The position numbers and the translations under genes were made by a program. 64,000 bases of DNA, from NCBI GenBank assembly GCA_016858145.1, contig JAEHOE010000186.1, forward strand, positions 62,001 to 126,000, in the 5' to 3' direction. This document shows, piece by piece, positions 46,891 through 59,032 of this stretch; position 1 is the first letter of the stretch; the number at the start of each line of letters is the position of its first letter. Source of the DNA: Edaphochlamys debaryana (taxonomy: Eukaryota > Chlorophyta > Chlorophyceae > Chlamydomonadales). Below the pieces are notes generated by a model, which saw nothing but the letters and a program-made list of their open reading frames with translations, had not been told where the DNA came from and searched no databases.

Positions 46891-49800
46891 TGAGAGTATG
46901 GAGATTGCAACAGCATCTACGGACGCAGAAGGGTATGACAGGACTTGTTGTGGTGCCCCGCCGTCTGTTCGAGGTACGCGGTCCGATGTGCGGCTGCTCC
47001 GCCGAGCGTACAGGCGCTTTGCCAAGGAGATCAATTCCACGCAGTGCATTGCCGCGACGTATCATCACACGCTGTTACTGCACTGCCTCGGAAACCGAGG
47101 CAGCTGTCGTTGCCGGGTCAAGCACGGGCAACATTACCGCTTCCATCATCATCGACGGGTGCGCCGCCAGGCGCGCCAGGATACTTTGTAGCTCTGCCCT
47201 GGTCGAGGGACCTTGCCGGGGTTAGTATCCTGGCGCGCATCCAGGCCAGCAACAGACACCACCATCCTTGCGCGTGGCTGGCCGGGGCCACTGGAAAACG
47301 CGTGGGACGACAGGGGAACCCTGGGAAGACCTCACCCACAGCCCTTGGCCTAATCATGTCTCTCTCTCGCGTGCTCACCCGAGCCAGCAGGGGTATAAGA
47401 ACATCAACGAAGCGAAGTGCTTGGTTGTGGTGTGGCGTAGGGCGTTTTCAGCAGGGGGCATGCTGGGCCGCACGATAACACCGCACGCGGGAGAGTTTGA
47501 CGGGGTAACACTTAAAAAGCTAATGCTGGGGGCGCCGGAGGCCTGGCCCGCCGGTAGTGCGCGCGGAAACCCGCCTGAACACACTCGGCGCGTTGAAGCA
47601 GAGGTACCGGTACGAGGGAGGGCATCCCCGTGCCCATTCCCGCCTAGGCTCGGGCAGGTTGGCTTGCCCCATTCTATGCAATCGCGTCCCAGGGCGTCGG
47701 GGCCGCGGGAACCCCTAGCAAGCAAGGGACGCTCGTGCCACGCAGCCTCCCTCCCCCCGCGGCCCCCTGTGCCGCCCGCGAGCATGCATGCCCTTCCAAG
47801 TCGCGCATCAAAGAAGGGGGCAAGCCCCGACTGCTGCGCAGCTCAGTGGTTTGCCTCCTGCAAGCCAGCACGCGGACCCCTTATTAATCACACGGCAAAG
47901 ATATACCCGGGCTCGAGATAAGGCCTAGTCAAGACTGCCCATAACCTCGACATGGGCCACGTATCGCACCTCTCGTTCCGTGGTCACGGCCAAGACAGGG
48001 TGGTCCCCTGGTACCGTGTCCCAATCCGGTGGGGCCAACCCCACCCCGGCAAAGCGCTGAAGGCGCGCTCCCCTAGCTAGCCAGCCAGCAAGATCCTGCA
48101 CCTGATGGCATGCATCATCAGCAACCGAGCCATGCATGGCGAGCTCATGCCGACACGCATGGCTCGTGGATGGAGGCCAGGAGGCGCTGCTCCCGAAGGA
48201 GGTGGCGCTCCCCCCCCTTGCGTCCCAGTCATCACCGGCGCCATTCGGAGCAGCACCCACGGCACTCCATCCTCCGATGCCGCCACAGGGATGAGGGATC
48301 ACAGCAGGCCACAAGACTCAACAGTCAAAACCCCGGCAAAAGCGCCACGCCACAAGACTCAACACTACCTTGAGGACCAGCAGCAAGCGGGCCATCGATC
48401 CCTGATACGACGACACGGTGCTTCGACAGGCTTTGGCCACGCAAGTCTTAGGCATGGTACCACTACCACATTAATTATGTAGGCACCGCAAGGCCTCTTC
48501 TCTCTGCAAGTCCCACGTTCGCCATGCCCGGCATGGGTACACCTCTCAAGCCCTAGGAGGCATACAGGAGCACGTGCACACCGTTTTGCGAACTCAGCAA
48601 AGCCCGCGTAACCCGTTGCCGAACTGCCACCTGCGGCGGCACCCGATTCGTTCGTTGCACACGTGGCGCCAAAGGAGCCCAAGCACCGCTCAACGCAACA
48701 AACAGCCAGATAAGGACGGCTGCCCAGCAGGAACAGGGAAAGGCTTGAGGCCCACCTCAGCCACCGGGCCTACACTCGGCAAGCAACGCGCAAAGCCTGG
48801 CAGCTGGGGTTCAGCCACAATCGCACTGTTGCAGCCCATTACCACGCCAATACCCTAATCCAGACCTCTCCCTATCTGCCAGGAAGCGCGGCAGAAGCGG
48901 ATGGACGGTACGACCCCCAATTCATGCATTCGCCCCCAGGCTAGCCCGTTGGCCATTCCAAAAACATGCAAGAGACCGTGCATCGGCCCTTGCCCTATGC
49001 TGGCCCAGCCAATGCCACAGGGCCTGCTCAGGGCCTGTTCCTCATGTGTCCCGCTGTCGTGACTCTACCTGCCTCCCCGCAGTCCATTCTGAAGGGAGCA
49101 CCCCGAGAGGGTCTTCCAAGTACCTGCCCCCCCCCCCCACACACACACACACGCTTGCCCATGTCATCATACCATTAACCCGGCCCTATCACACAGGGCA
49201 GGGTTATACTTCAGATTACCCGGGTGACCACATGGGAAGCTACTGCTCTCACAGAACCCACACTTTGAAACTTTGGAACGCACAAGGTGTAGAGCCTGCA
49301 CTTGTCCTCGAGGGGAACTTGGGTGCACGCCTTCTATGTCTAGCGCCCCAGGACCCACCGCCCATCCAAAAACCGCCGCCAGTATAGGCTAGGCAGGCAC
49401 AAGTAGTAAATCACAAGTGAGGTCACATGGAAGAAGCAAAGCAAGTAGAAAGGAGGGGTTCACTGTGCCACTGACAGTGCACAGCTGATACCCTGCCACC
49501 GATCCAAAGCCGCAGCGTAAGATTGTGAAACAGTGCACCTCGCTCTTGCACACTCGGGTAACTCGGAACCACTGCTCCATCCACCTCGTGCTTCCTCGCC
49601 GCACTCTCCCTAAAACGACTTCCGTGCGGAGGTCGGGCCTGCACAGGACTTGTCGCGCAGGACTCTAACGCTTCCACCATCGGCTAAACACACACCACGG
49701 CTCTCAGACCCCTGGATGGCCTCCAGCTCTCCACACGATCGAAGTACTGCGTTGCAATATCCTGGACATACAACTTCTTCCGCCCCAGTACTATTACTGG

Positions 49801-50188
49801 TGTGTGCGCTGTGCGCACATCAATTGCACCGCTTAGCCTCCGCCCACTGCCCACCGCCCACAACTGGCATATAACCCTGTGGCCGGATCACACAGACACT
49901 ATCCACCGCGTCACCCAAGGACAAGGCCCCTGTTCCGCCAATCTATTGGATCATGCCACCCACAGTGCTCGAGTCCCCCGAGAATGGGCAGGCGGGCCCA
50001 ACCCGCGAACAACAGGCTTCACCCCACGTGCCGCGCATTGCAACTTGTAGATGAGCTCCCATTGTGGCCATTGGTTCACAAGGGTGTTTGTCCTCCTCAG
50101 GACAGGGGGCCATTGGTGCCAACGTTGCATGCGAGAGAAGGTACGACTTTCGTACTACATTCTCTTGCTTGATCAAACCCCATGCATG
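46891..50188. other. Spacer between the tandem kinases
   Basis: 3.3 kb holding the promoter of kinase A and the 3' end of kinase B. It contains a 14-bp perfect inverted repeat (47171-47184 and 47225-47238), a short direct repeat around CCACAAGACTCAACA (~48309 and ~48349) and a CA-type run near 49138-49152. Open frames here lack the codon bias of the flanking genes. No TGTAA was found near the kinase B stop. Confidence 0.4.
47171..47238. repeat. Inverted repeat upstream of kinase A
   Basis: GCGCGCCAGGATAC at 47171-47184 and its exact complement at 47225-47238, separated by 40 bases. It could form a cruciform or be the ends of a very small element. It lies about 280 bases upstream of the kinase A ATG. 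Confidence 0.6.
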
Positions 50189-53100
50189 TCACGCGCTGCC
50201 GCAGCTGGCGTCCAGCAGCGCCTGCAGCCTCACCACCAGGGAGGCGGCGGAGGGGCGCTGCGAGGGCGCGGCGGACCAGCACTCCTGCGCTAGCTGCTTG
50301 AAGTTCAGGGGCGTTTCCGGAGGGAACGGCGGCCGCAGTCCCTCCTTGGAGACCTTGTCCGGCACCTCGGCAAAGTTCGTATCGGCGTAGGCGGGGTAGG
50401 GCGCACGGCCCGTGTACGTCTCCCACCTGCACGGATGGGTCCGGCATGGACGTGAGATGGAGAACGGTTTAAGCTGGGAAACCAATATCAAACCCACAGC
50501 TCCAATCCGTCATGGAGTCATGTCGCAAAGCAAGTAATTCAACCTCTTGACATGGGCTCACATGAGGATGCCAAAGGCGTAGCAGTCGATGCTCGAGTCC
50601 ACGTGGGCGCCTGGCGGGGAGGGCGGGGAGGGCGGGGTTGACACAAGGGGGCGTTCGAGAGCGGTTGGGTGGACGGCGGATGCATGCAAGGGGCCGTGTC
50701 CAGTACGTAACAACACCCGCTCGACGGAAGACCGTTCAGAAAGCCGGGCAGTGGATTGCAAGGTGCTCACCGTTTATAAAGAGCTCCGGTGCCATGTGAG
50801 TGATCTACGCGCGGGAGGGATATCCAACATGACACACGGGCCACGCATGGCTTACTCATGTGGGCGGCGGCTTCTCATTGTGTCCATGTGCTATCACTAG
50901 CATTGCACATTCGCATCTCTGCGTGCGCTTCCATCAGGGTTCCATCCCAGGTTAAGCTTACGTGCTTCCCTAAGCACCCATGCCGATTACACAAGCGCAC
51001 GCACGTACCGTGCCGACTGGTTCTTGTGGGCTGCCCTCGGTGCCGCTGCCCTCTCGCGCCACGAGGTTAGAGGCAAGTGTGACGAAGCCTGAGGGTTCAG
51101 AACGAGCGCCGCGTCAACCGGGCTACCTTAAAGGCCGAGGCCCCAGCGCCAACCATCTTTGGTCAACAGGTTCAGCCCGTTTGGGTATTCAGCCGATAGA
51201 AAGCCATAACCCAGGCACCCACCGAAGTCCGTGAGCTTGGCGGTGAAGCCCCGTGGGTCGGTGGCGGAGGAGCGCAGCAGCACGTTGGCGGGCTTGACCT
51301 GGGGGAAACAGCGGGTTCAATCAGGCCCGGTAACTCTGTCCTCCACCCCTTTGTCTCCGTGTCACCAAGAGACCGGTGCACCACGCCCTTGCCCACCCCA
51401 CCCCAACCCCACCCCACTCACGTCGCAGTGCACCAGGTTCATGGAGTGTAGGTGCCGCAGCGCCAGCGCCACCTCCAGCAGCGTCAGGTACACGGCGCGC
51501 ATGGCGGGGGTGCCCGCGGCCGCGGCCGCTGCCAGGGGCTGGCTGCCCAGGGCGTGGGCGTGCGCCGTCGCCTTCTTGGCTGCTTTGGCGAACATGCCAG
51601 TGTCGATGGCATCGGCCAGCGATCCCATGTCGCAAAACTCCTGCGTTCGGGAGGCGCGCGCCGGAGGGCTGTTTGTTTCTGAGCGGGATCGCGACGGCGG
51701 CAGGGGCGGAGGGGGAAGAGGTGGGCGGGAAGCCTGTCGAAAGAAAATACACACAAGTGGCGGGTGCCCATGGCGTGTCCACGGCGTGCCCTGTATGTAA
51801 TCAACAAAAAGCAATGCGAGCAGCCCATAGCCCCCTGTACCCACCATGATCAGGGCGGAGCACACCGGGGCTGCGACAGCGTGTTTGCAGGCAGGTGAAG
51901 CGAGGGGGTTCAGTCGGTTGATGTGGGGGCGCGGGGGGCGTTTACTTCTCGCTCATCCTTCCTCATCCTGCCTCATCATACTGCAGCCCTTGCTATGCCA
52001 TTCCGTGCACCCTGGCGCGGCCTCCCGGTCTCACCTCCTACTTCCTCGCCCTCGGGCACCACCCGCAACCGGGGCCGGAACGGCTCGGGCTCCTCCACCA
52101 CCACCCGCGTGCAGTGCGAGTAGACCTGAGTGCGAAAGGGTGGAGGGAGGGTAGTATGGGGCTTCCGCATGCTTGAGGCCAAAGCGGCTCAGCAAGCGTT
52201 CAAGGGGCCCCGATGTGTGATCCTGGAGGAAGCCTCGCTCCCTCGCTCTCTCGCTCCTGCCCACCTGCACGATGTTGGGGTGGCTGATGCTGGTGAGCAC
52301 CGCCAGCTCCCGAGCGCCCCTCATCAGCGCCTGAAGCCGCTTGCGCCGGCGCAGGGTCGTGCCGCGCACCGCGGAGGCGCGCGCCTGCGCCAGCTGCGCG
52401 AAGGTGCTACCGGTGACATCGCTGGGGCTGCTATCGGACGAAAACTGGATGGGGCCGGACCACAGCGGCGGGTTGTCGAGCAGCGCGAGCTCCGCGAGCT
52501 TGGACCGGGAGCGACCCGTGGGACCCTGGTCGGCGCCCTGATCGTCAGCCTCCAGTGGCTAGATGTGCGGTATGGGTGAGAGGGAGCAGATAGGGCGCAT
52601 GGAGGGAAAGAGATAGAGCAGAGAGCGAGGGCTTTGTTTGTGGGCTGGTTCATAGCCGCCTACCTCCATGCCCAGCTTCGTTCACGGCCTGCCACCCAAC
52701 CCGCACCCACCAGGATAACCTTGACGGCGACCGGCATGGCGTGCAGACGTCCCAACATCACCTGTGGATGGGCGGCAAGGGGCCAGGCCAGGACCGCATC
52801 AAGCACCACAGTGAGGTGGGGCAGGGTTGGTGGACCCAGCATTGCTCCATCCAAGCCTACAGCCCCGCCAGGCTCACCACGGAGCAGGCTCCCTGGCCGA
52901 TGGGGCGGCTGATGGTGAGGGCGCGGATGTCGTCCTCCGCATGCACACTGGGGGACAGCGTAGAGGGTCGTCAGCGCAGATGAAAGGTTGTTTGCGCGCG
53001 GTGATAACGGACGGGGGACGCGTTCACTGGTTGAGGTTCGTGGTCCGAATTCAGGCCTTACGCACCTGCCCTGCAGGTCGGTCTCAGTCCGCGTGCGCGC

Positions 53101-56100
53101 CAGAGTGGTGGTGAAGGCGGAGACCTGCAGTATCATATGGGACCTGGCAGCGTGGGACTGAGGATGCGGCTTCCGGGCTGGGGTTCTAGCTATTCTAGCC
53201 CACAATAGCAGCGCAGTAGTTGATGCAATCCCACCGCAGCCCCGCTTATAAGCCACGCAGCATAACCCCAAGGGCCCGCGCACGCACCAGGGTTGCCATC
53301 TGGTGATGCTGCGCCACAGTGCACTTCTCTGGCGCTTCTGCAAGCATGGCCTCCACGCTGACCTCTGCCGTCACAAAGCCCCGGCGGCTCGCCAGGTGAG
53401 GTTGGCGAGGTTGGCTTGCTGTGCGGTCGTCAGTTGCGCTTCTTGGGCCAGCGGCAGAGGAAGACAGGAAGGAGCGGAAGCGCCGGCGGGACGCCGAAGC
53501 ACTGAGCCCCACCGCGCTCACGGAAGCGGTGAGCATGGCGTGCGCTGGCGCCACGGCAATGGTGTTGCTGCGGTTTATGACGAGGCTCTTTGACGAGGGC
53601 TGCATCTTGGCGAACTGGCCTGGCCCCAGAGTGGTGCGGCTACCGCTGGAGTACGTGGCCGCAACCGCATCCAGAGTGCAGCTGGAGGGGCCCTGCCGGC
53701 GGGCAGTGAGCATGGTGACACCTTCAGTGTTGATGGCGATACCAGTGTCGCCGGCGGCGCCAGCAACAGAGACCCGGATGGGCGGCGGCTTGAGGGATGC
53801 CAGGCGTGAGGGCGGCTCCGACGTGGGGAGCACCCGTGACGCGGGTTTTGATGACGGCACGGCAGAGTGGAAGGTGTCGGCAGCTGCGTCGACGATAAAG
53901 GCGTGGATTGCCCCTGCATCGGCGCCAGCCCCACTGCCGCCAGCACCCCTGCCAAAGACCGCACTGCCACCATTGCTGCTGGGGACCCCCATGGCCCTTG
54001 CGGATGGCTGGGAGGTGTTGCTGCCACCCATGGCCTGCCCCGCCAGCACCGCCCACTGGTCCGCCACCAGCCCACAGCTCAGCACGCGAATGACGCCGGG
54101 TGCCAGCACCTGCCATGGGCGGAGCAAGTTACACGGTGTGGTGAACCGGCGGTTGACGTGATTGTCTGCATGCCAGCGTGGGGGGTCGCTTGATGCTTGC
54201 CCTCAGATGTGCCAACCCTCCATGCCCTCAGCCCACATCAGCCCACCTTGAGCAGGCCAGCGGCATGGTCACGTGCCGCCAGGAGCAGGCTCTGAGGTAG
54301 CGGCAGGGCGGAGTAGATGTAGACCCCCAGCGCGGGAAGCCTCGCCACCTCAGCGGGCCCTGGTGAGGTGCAGCCGCGCTCCGCAGCCGCAGTCGACAGG
54401 AGGAAAGGCGCTGGTCGGGGCAAGGGAGGGGCAGATAAGGTTGAGGCTGCGAGTAGAGCAGCTGGTGGCATGCGTTGTGCCTCCGTCAGTAGCCCTGATT
54501 GGTCCTTAAGGGGCCGAACCAGCCCGAGACGAGCCGAAAACGAGCCCCACCTGCGGGCGCCGCCCATGCCGCCGAAATGGTGACCAGGGATGCCAGGCCG
54601 CCAACGCCCGCGCGGCGGACGATGGAGAAGACGTCTTTTGAGGGGCGCTCGAAGTCGTGCAGGAAGGCGGGCACATCCGGTACCTGTGGTCACAGCGCAG
54701 CGGCCGGTCAACCGACACAAGCGTGAGCTTAGGCATGTACCAGGCATGTTGGGTTGAATGCCTGTGCGCGTTTCACGTCAAGCTGAACCTCACCACTTCC
54801 GCCCGTAGCTCTGGCTCGGTGATCATCGAGCCGGCTGGAAGCTGTGAGGCGGATGAGTTCACCTCGGCGCCCGCCTTGCCCGACAGCAGCGCCGCCAGAA
54901 GGGTGGACGAGCGGGTGAAGGGGCAGGCCTGGGTTGGCAGGGAGCGTGGGCAACACGCATGGGGCGAAAGGGGTAAGGCGAGCCCTTGAACCGCCTGACG
55001 CCTACCGACCGGCGGACCAATGGATGAGCACTGGGCTCAGAGTGTAGACCACTGGCACTGCCCCTGGCACCACCACGCGCTTCCAATCAAGTCACGCGAC
55101 CTACCTTCCAGGCCACACGCTGAGCAGCCGTGGAGCCGGGCACTGACCCCTGCCTCATGGAGGCCACCTGGCGGCTGCCCAGGAAAGACTCAAGCACAAT
55201 CGACGTCAGCAGCCCCCCGCCCCCGCCAGCGTTCATGGTAGCCGAGTTGGGCGTGGCGACATTGCGGTGCATGCTTGCCTCGTTGGGCATGAGCGTGACC
55301 TCCGCCGCATCGTCGTCCGCGAGAACCCCACCGCCGCCGGATGCCGCGAAGGGCAGCGTGCCAGAGCGAGAGCCTTGTGCCAGCCCGACTCCACGCAGAA
55401 TTGCCTGGGATGGGCTCTGCGATAGCCACGTGAACGGCGATGCCGCTGGGCTTGCCGCGAGTACGCGCGTGGACTGGGCTTGGCGGCCCTGGCTACCGGC
55501 CACAGGCCCCTGGCGTGAAGCTCCGCCCAAAGTGCTCAGACGGGGCGAGGCACCACCCGTGGTGCTTGCGAACGGCAGCATTCCGCTCTTGGAGGCTGCC
55601 CCGTCAGTAGCGGTGCTACGAGCAGGGACCGAAGAGAGAGGCGAGCGAGAGAATCAGTGAACGCAACCAGGTTTAACTGGCGCCCCCAGGCCCAAGTACC
55701 AGCCCGTACCTGAACAGCACGCCGGAGCCGGCCTCCTTGTACGGCAGCACCGCCAGCCGTACCGTCAGGTCCACGTGCAGCTCAGCCGAGAGCGCCGAGC
55801 TCAGGCTGGACGTCAGGGCCGTGGCGAGCTCGGACAGCGAGGCCGCAGAGGCCACGGCGGAGGAGGCCACAGCGACCTGTGGGGGTGGAAGCATAGGCGG
55901 GTAACCAGCATATCGGAGTGTAAACGGGCACCCGCCCCGACTTCCCCGGCCCAGAGCTCACCTGCTCCACCGCCGGCAGCACCGGCCCCAGGCAGCACTC
56001 CGCCACGCACGCGCCCAGGGCCTCCAGCGCTCCGGGGCCGCCGAGGCTGAGGGACGCCTGCCCCTGGCCGCCGGGGGGGAGCACCAGCAGCATCGCCCCG

Positions 56101-57625
56101 ATCCGCCGAGCGCCGAACACCAGCGGGACCAGGACGGCTGCCCCGAGGTCTGAGCCGGGTACAGCCTGGGAAGTACGGGAGGAAAAGGGTGGAGAGCAAG
56201 TGAATGCCTGGCAAAGGTTGGGACTGCCCTTCGCTCCTCCCCAACAAGAGGTCCGAGGCATCCCTCTGCGCCCTGCCCTTTGGTTCCAGTAAGATACTTG
56301 GCCATGGCTCACAGCTGTCACGGGATCTTACTCATACGCACGGCCTCGCACACAAAGCCTGGCCGGCCGGCTAGTCGCCACGCCTACGTCTTCCCGGCCT
56401 TTACACGAGCAGCGCTGCGCACAAGGCCCGTCCCCGCTCACCCCCTGGATGCAGTCCAGCACTTGAGCCCAGCAGGGCGGCAGCGGGCCCACTTGGGGCA
56501 GGGCCCTGCCGGCTTCCGTCCACAGTGCGGGGTCAGAAGCATCCGAGCTCCTTTGCCCCATTGATATCTGTGCAGGAGAAGATTCAGGGATAGATTATAA
56601 GCCTCGAGCGCCGGGCTATGCGCGGCCATGTACGGCCAAGAACTGGCTGGTACGGCACACTGGGTGAAGCACAGTGTGAGCACATGATGAACGGTGAACG
56701 GTTACTGGTAGGAGGCGCGGCCGAGGAGGGGCCATCGATACACGCTGAGCATGGTCATTGCGTGCCAAGGACTAAGGTGGGACCTGAGTGTGGTCAGTGC
56801 AAGTTATGACAGGGACTTGCGTTCTGGCTTGCAGGGGGCAAGCCCGTGAGGTGGGTCGCTTGGCCCCAGCGTTCAGCGCTGTGACCCCAGGGGGGTCCTT
56901 CATTGTAAACACCGAGGACTGGGTGAAGGGCAGTGCACATACACGCAACGGGACGCTCACCCTCACGGGGCACTCGATATCAGGAAAGCTGCACGCTACG
57001 TCGACCGTCGCCAGGGATGCTAGCTGAAGGCCCGCTGGCACGACGTGTGCTGCGGGACCGCCGCTTCCCAGTACGGTATGGAGGGGTTCTCCGATGTCCT
57101 CCCCGGGGCCCGCGAGGATGCTGCAGTGAGGTTAAAGTAATGCGTTTAGATGTCCAGAGAGGTGTTGGGCTTGCCCGCGCTGCTGGCTGCAAGCGCACCT
57201 GCAGATGCTCGCGCCAGAAAAGGTGGCGATGAGCGCGGCACTTGCCGCCAGTCTCTCAATCGGCGAGCGTGCCCCCTGGATACACACATCTGCCAGATGC
57301 GTGCGCAGGATTGCTCGCTGTCTCCCGCTTGCAATCTGCAAAACAGCCGAGCGAGACGATCATTCAAAGGAGAAACGGAACTCCACAGAATGAAGGATGC
57401 AGAAATGTAGCAGTGGTAGTGAGTGCAATGCTCGAGGTGCAGACGTCTGGAGGCAACGGTTTTCACCTGAACTTCGTCGCTGCTCAACGCCACGGCCCGC
57501 TCCTTGACCCCGGGTTGCTGCAGTCCACTGTGGGTACTCGCAACACTTTTGAGCACAGGTCTGGCGCCAGGGTCGTGTCGCTCCAATTCCGAGCGGCCAC
57601 GAAAGCAGCAGAGGATGCCCCGCAT
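50189..57625 (-). CDS. Kinase B: tandem paralog of kinase A
   Basis: Minus exons: 57467-57625, 57199-57335, 56784-57120, 56442-56567, 55962-56165, 55710-55876, 55105-55615, 54794-54928, 54551-54683, 54247-54410, 53288-54109, 53066-53124, 52878-52947, 52711-52761, 52265-52558, 52035-52125, 51845-51870, 51422-51640, 51223-51298, 51009-51088, 50771-50804, 50562-50610, 50189-50426. Phases close: 1393 residues. Every exon of kinase A has a counterpart; twelve have exactly the same length. One extra intron (57121-57198) splits the counterpart of A's second exon. The first three exons are diverged (N-terminus MRGILCCFRGR) and their boundaries less certain; the donor at 56784 is CAG|GTCCCA. Kinase motifs are the same as in A: PIGQGACSV, VAVKVIL, HCDVKPANVLL, LTDFG, HMAPE, CWSAAPSQRPSA. 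The domain and regulatory inferences for A apply here too. Confidence 0.87.
51662..51702 (-). repeat. Dispersed intronic motif, copy 4
   Basis: On minus, CGCGATCCCGCTCAGAAACA and flanks in the kinase B intron 51641-51844. It lies at the acceptor end, about 20 bases before the exon 51422-51640. The homologous kinase A intron runs straight from the acceptor into the shared GGGGCGGAGGG-type sequence without it. Confidence 0.75.
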
Positions 57626-58533
57626 GCTTGCTAGTTACTTCTAGGCATCTGTCAGGTGAAGAGCGTTTCAGGTTTTCCAGAGACGGACGCACTGTCCGCA
57701 ATTACCCGAATGCAGCTGCACGGCATTCGGTCATGTCAAACGGGTTTCTGCGGAGGCCCTTTCGCCGCTTGGCTGTCGCCTCAACTCGTCAGTTACAGCA
57801 AGCTGTTACTTAATCACTCCCTACGGACGGACGATGAAACTGCGTACCACGCCACCATGTATGGCGCCACCATGGTCCGGTCACCATATGGTACTCGGCA
57901 GTACTTCCAAGTTTCAATGACCTCAACGTTGGCACTGTATATGAGGGCGAGTAATAGTTGTCGCAGGGACGAGCGCGAGCAAGTTGGCGGTCGGCCGGCC
58001 GGCCGACCGAGGATGGCACGAGGCCCGGGCTTATGTGGGCCGAAGTGCGCACTGTTAAGAACGCTGCCATGCACACAGGTCTAGGCAGAGGGAGGGGCGT
58101 GAGCCATATGATGGCCATATGTCCGTTGAGTGGGGTCCCCCCACTCGCTCTGCACGACCCTGGACGACCTGCCTCCGACATCCCCGGCCGCGTCACGCGC
58201 TTATGCGGAGCTAGGTGCCGAAGCAGGGCTGTAGAGCTTTCACCTGAACACCTCTTACCTTTCTTACCCGACAAGTGCTCGCTTAGTCCCCACGCGCAAC
58301 CGGTCTTGGGCCAGGGCTGGTGGGGGCCGCGGGTAGGTCTGGCGCTGCGTAGGTTCCAGGCAAGGTGTTGTTAGCGGGTCAGCCGGCAACTAAGGTGTTC
58401 CTGTGTACTGCATATCCGGTTACAGCATAGGCTTCGCCCTCAGCAGCAGTGCTCGCATCCACGCATACTCACATGTCAAGCCCAACCAAGTGAGGGGCAC
58501 GCCCAAGGTGCAGGCAGCAAGAGTCTCGCCGGG

Positions 58534-58570
58534 CTTTCCGCTTGCTTACAGTTTCCTCGTTACCTAGCAC
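58534..58570 (-). repeat. Dispersed repeat shared with 24046-24082
   Basis: TTTCCGCTTGCTTACAGTTT and flanks on plus, nearly identical to the copy in the SecY intron. On minus it supplies the TGTAA that may end the upstream gene's transcript. Confidence 0.6.
58546..58550 (-). terminator. Candidate TGTAA polyadenylation signal
   Basis: TGTAA on minus about 480 bases after the stop at 59033, within the dispersed 37-base repeat. Confidence 0.35.
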
Positions 58571-59032
58571 AATGTGCAGCAGGCCTACCGCGCACCGTCC
58601 TGACTCTCGTCTCTGCCATCCACATGCAAGCCCTGGACTCTGCACGCCGCACCCGCTGCGGCCTACCGCAACCCCGGCGGGCCGCCCTCGCGCGAGGAGG
58701 CGTGCCGCACCAACCCGCATGCGACTGCAAGGTCCACACCGTGGCCATGTTGCGCTCCTTCCTGCTCAGCGCCTTCATAGCCGATCCGCGCTTCCCGGGT
58801 TCCTCGTTGGCCCCGTGTGCTGGGCCGCAGCACTCGGCTGCTAGCGACCGGCCACCAGCGTTGCGCCCCCGCCGCATAATACACAGCGCCGAAGCAGCTC
58901 GGTGACGCCGTCACGAGTTACCTTCGCCTGGAGGCGTCCGGCGGGTCCTTGCAGCGACATGACTTGCTACCCCCAGCCCGGACACCTCGCGTTCCAGTGT
59001 TCCCACAACCTCCGAGCTGCTGTAAAACCCCG

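Larger units (their letters stand above)
57626..59032. other. Spacer between kinase B promoter and the next 3' end
   Basis: 1.4 kb. It should contain the kinase B promoter and 5' UTR (left part) and the 3' UTR of the thiazoline-hydrolase-like gene (right part), with a TGTAA on minus at 58546-58550. A copy of the 37-base dispersed repeat lies at 58534-58570. No coding pattern. Confidence 0.4.

Noticed and set aside
38762..57625. Kinases A and B as pseudogenes because the catalytic loop has HCD instead of HRD
   Set aside because: All other catalytic residues are intact and all exon phases close in both genes; non-RD kinases can be active.
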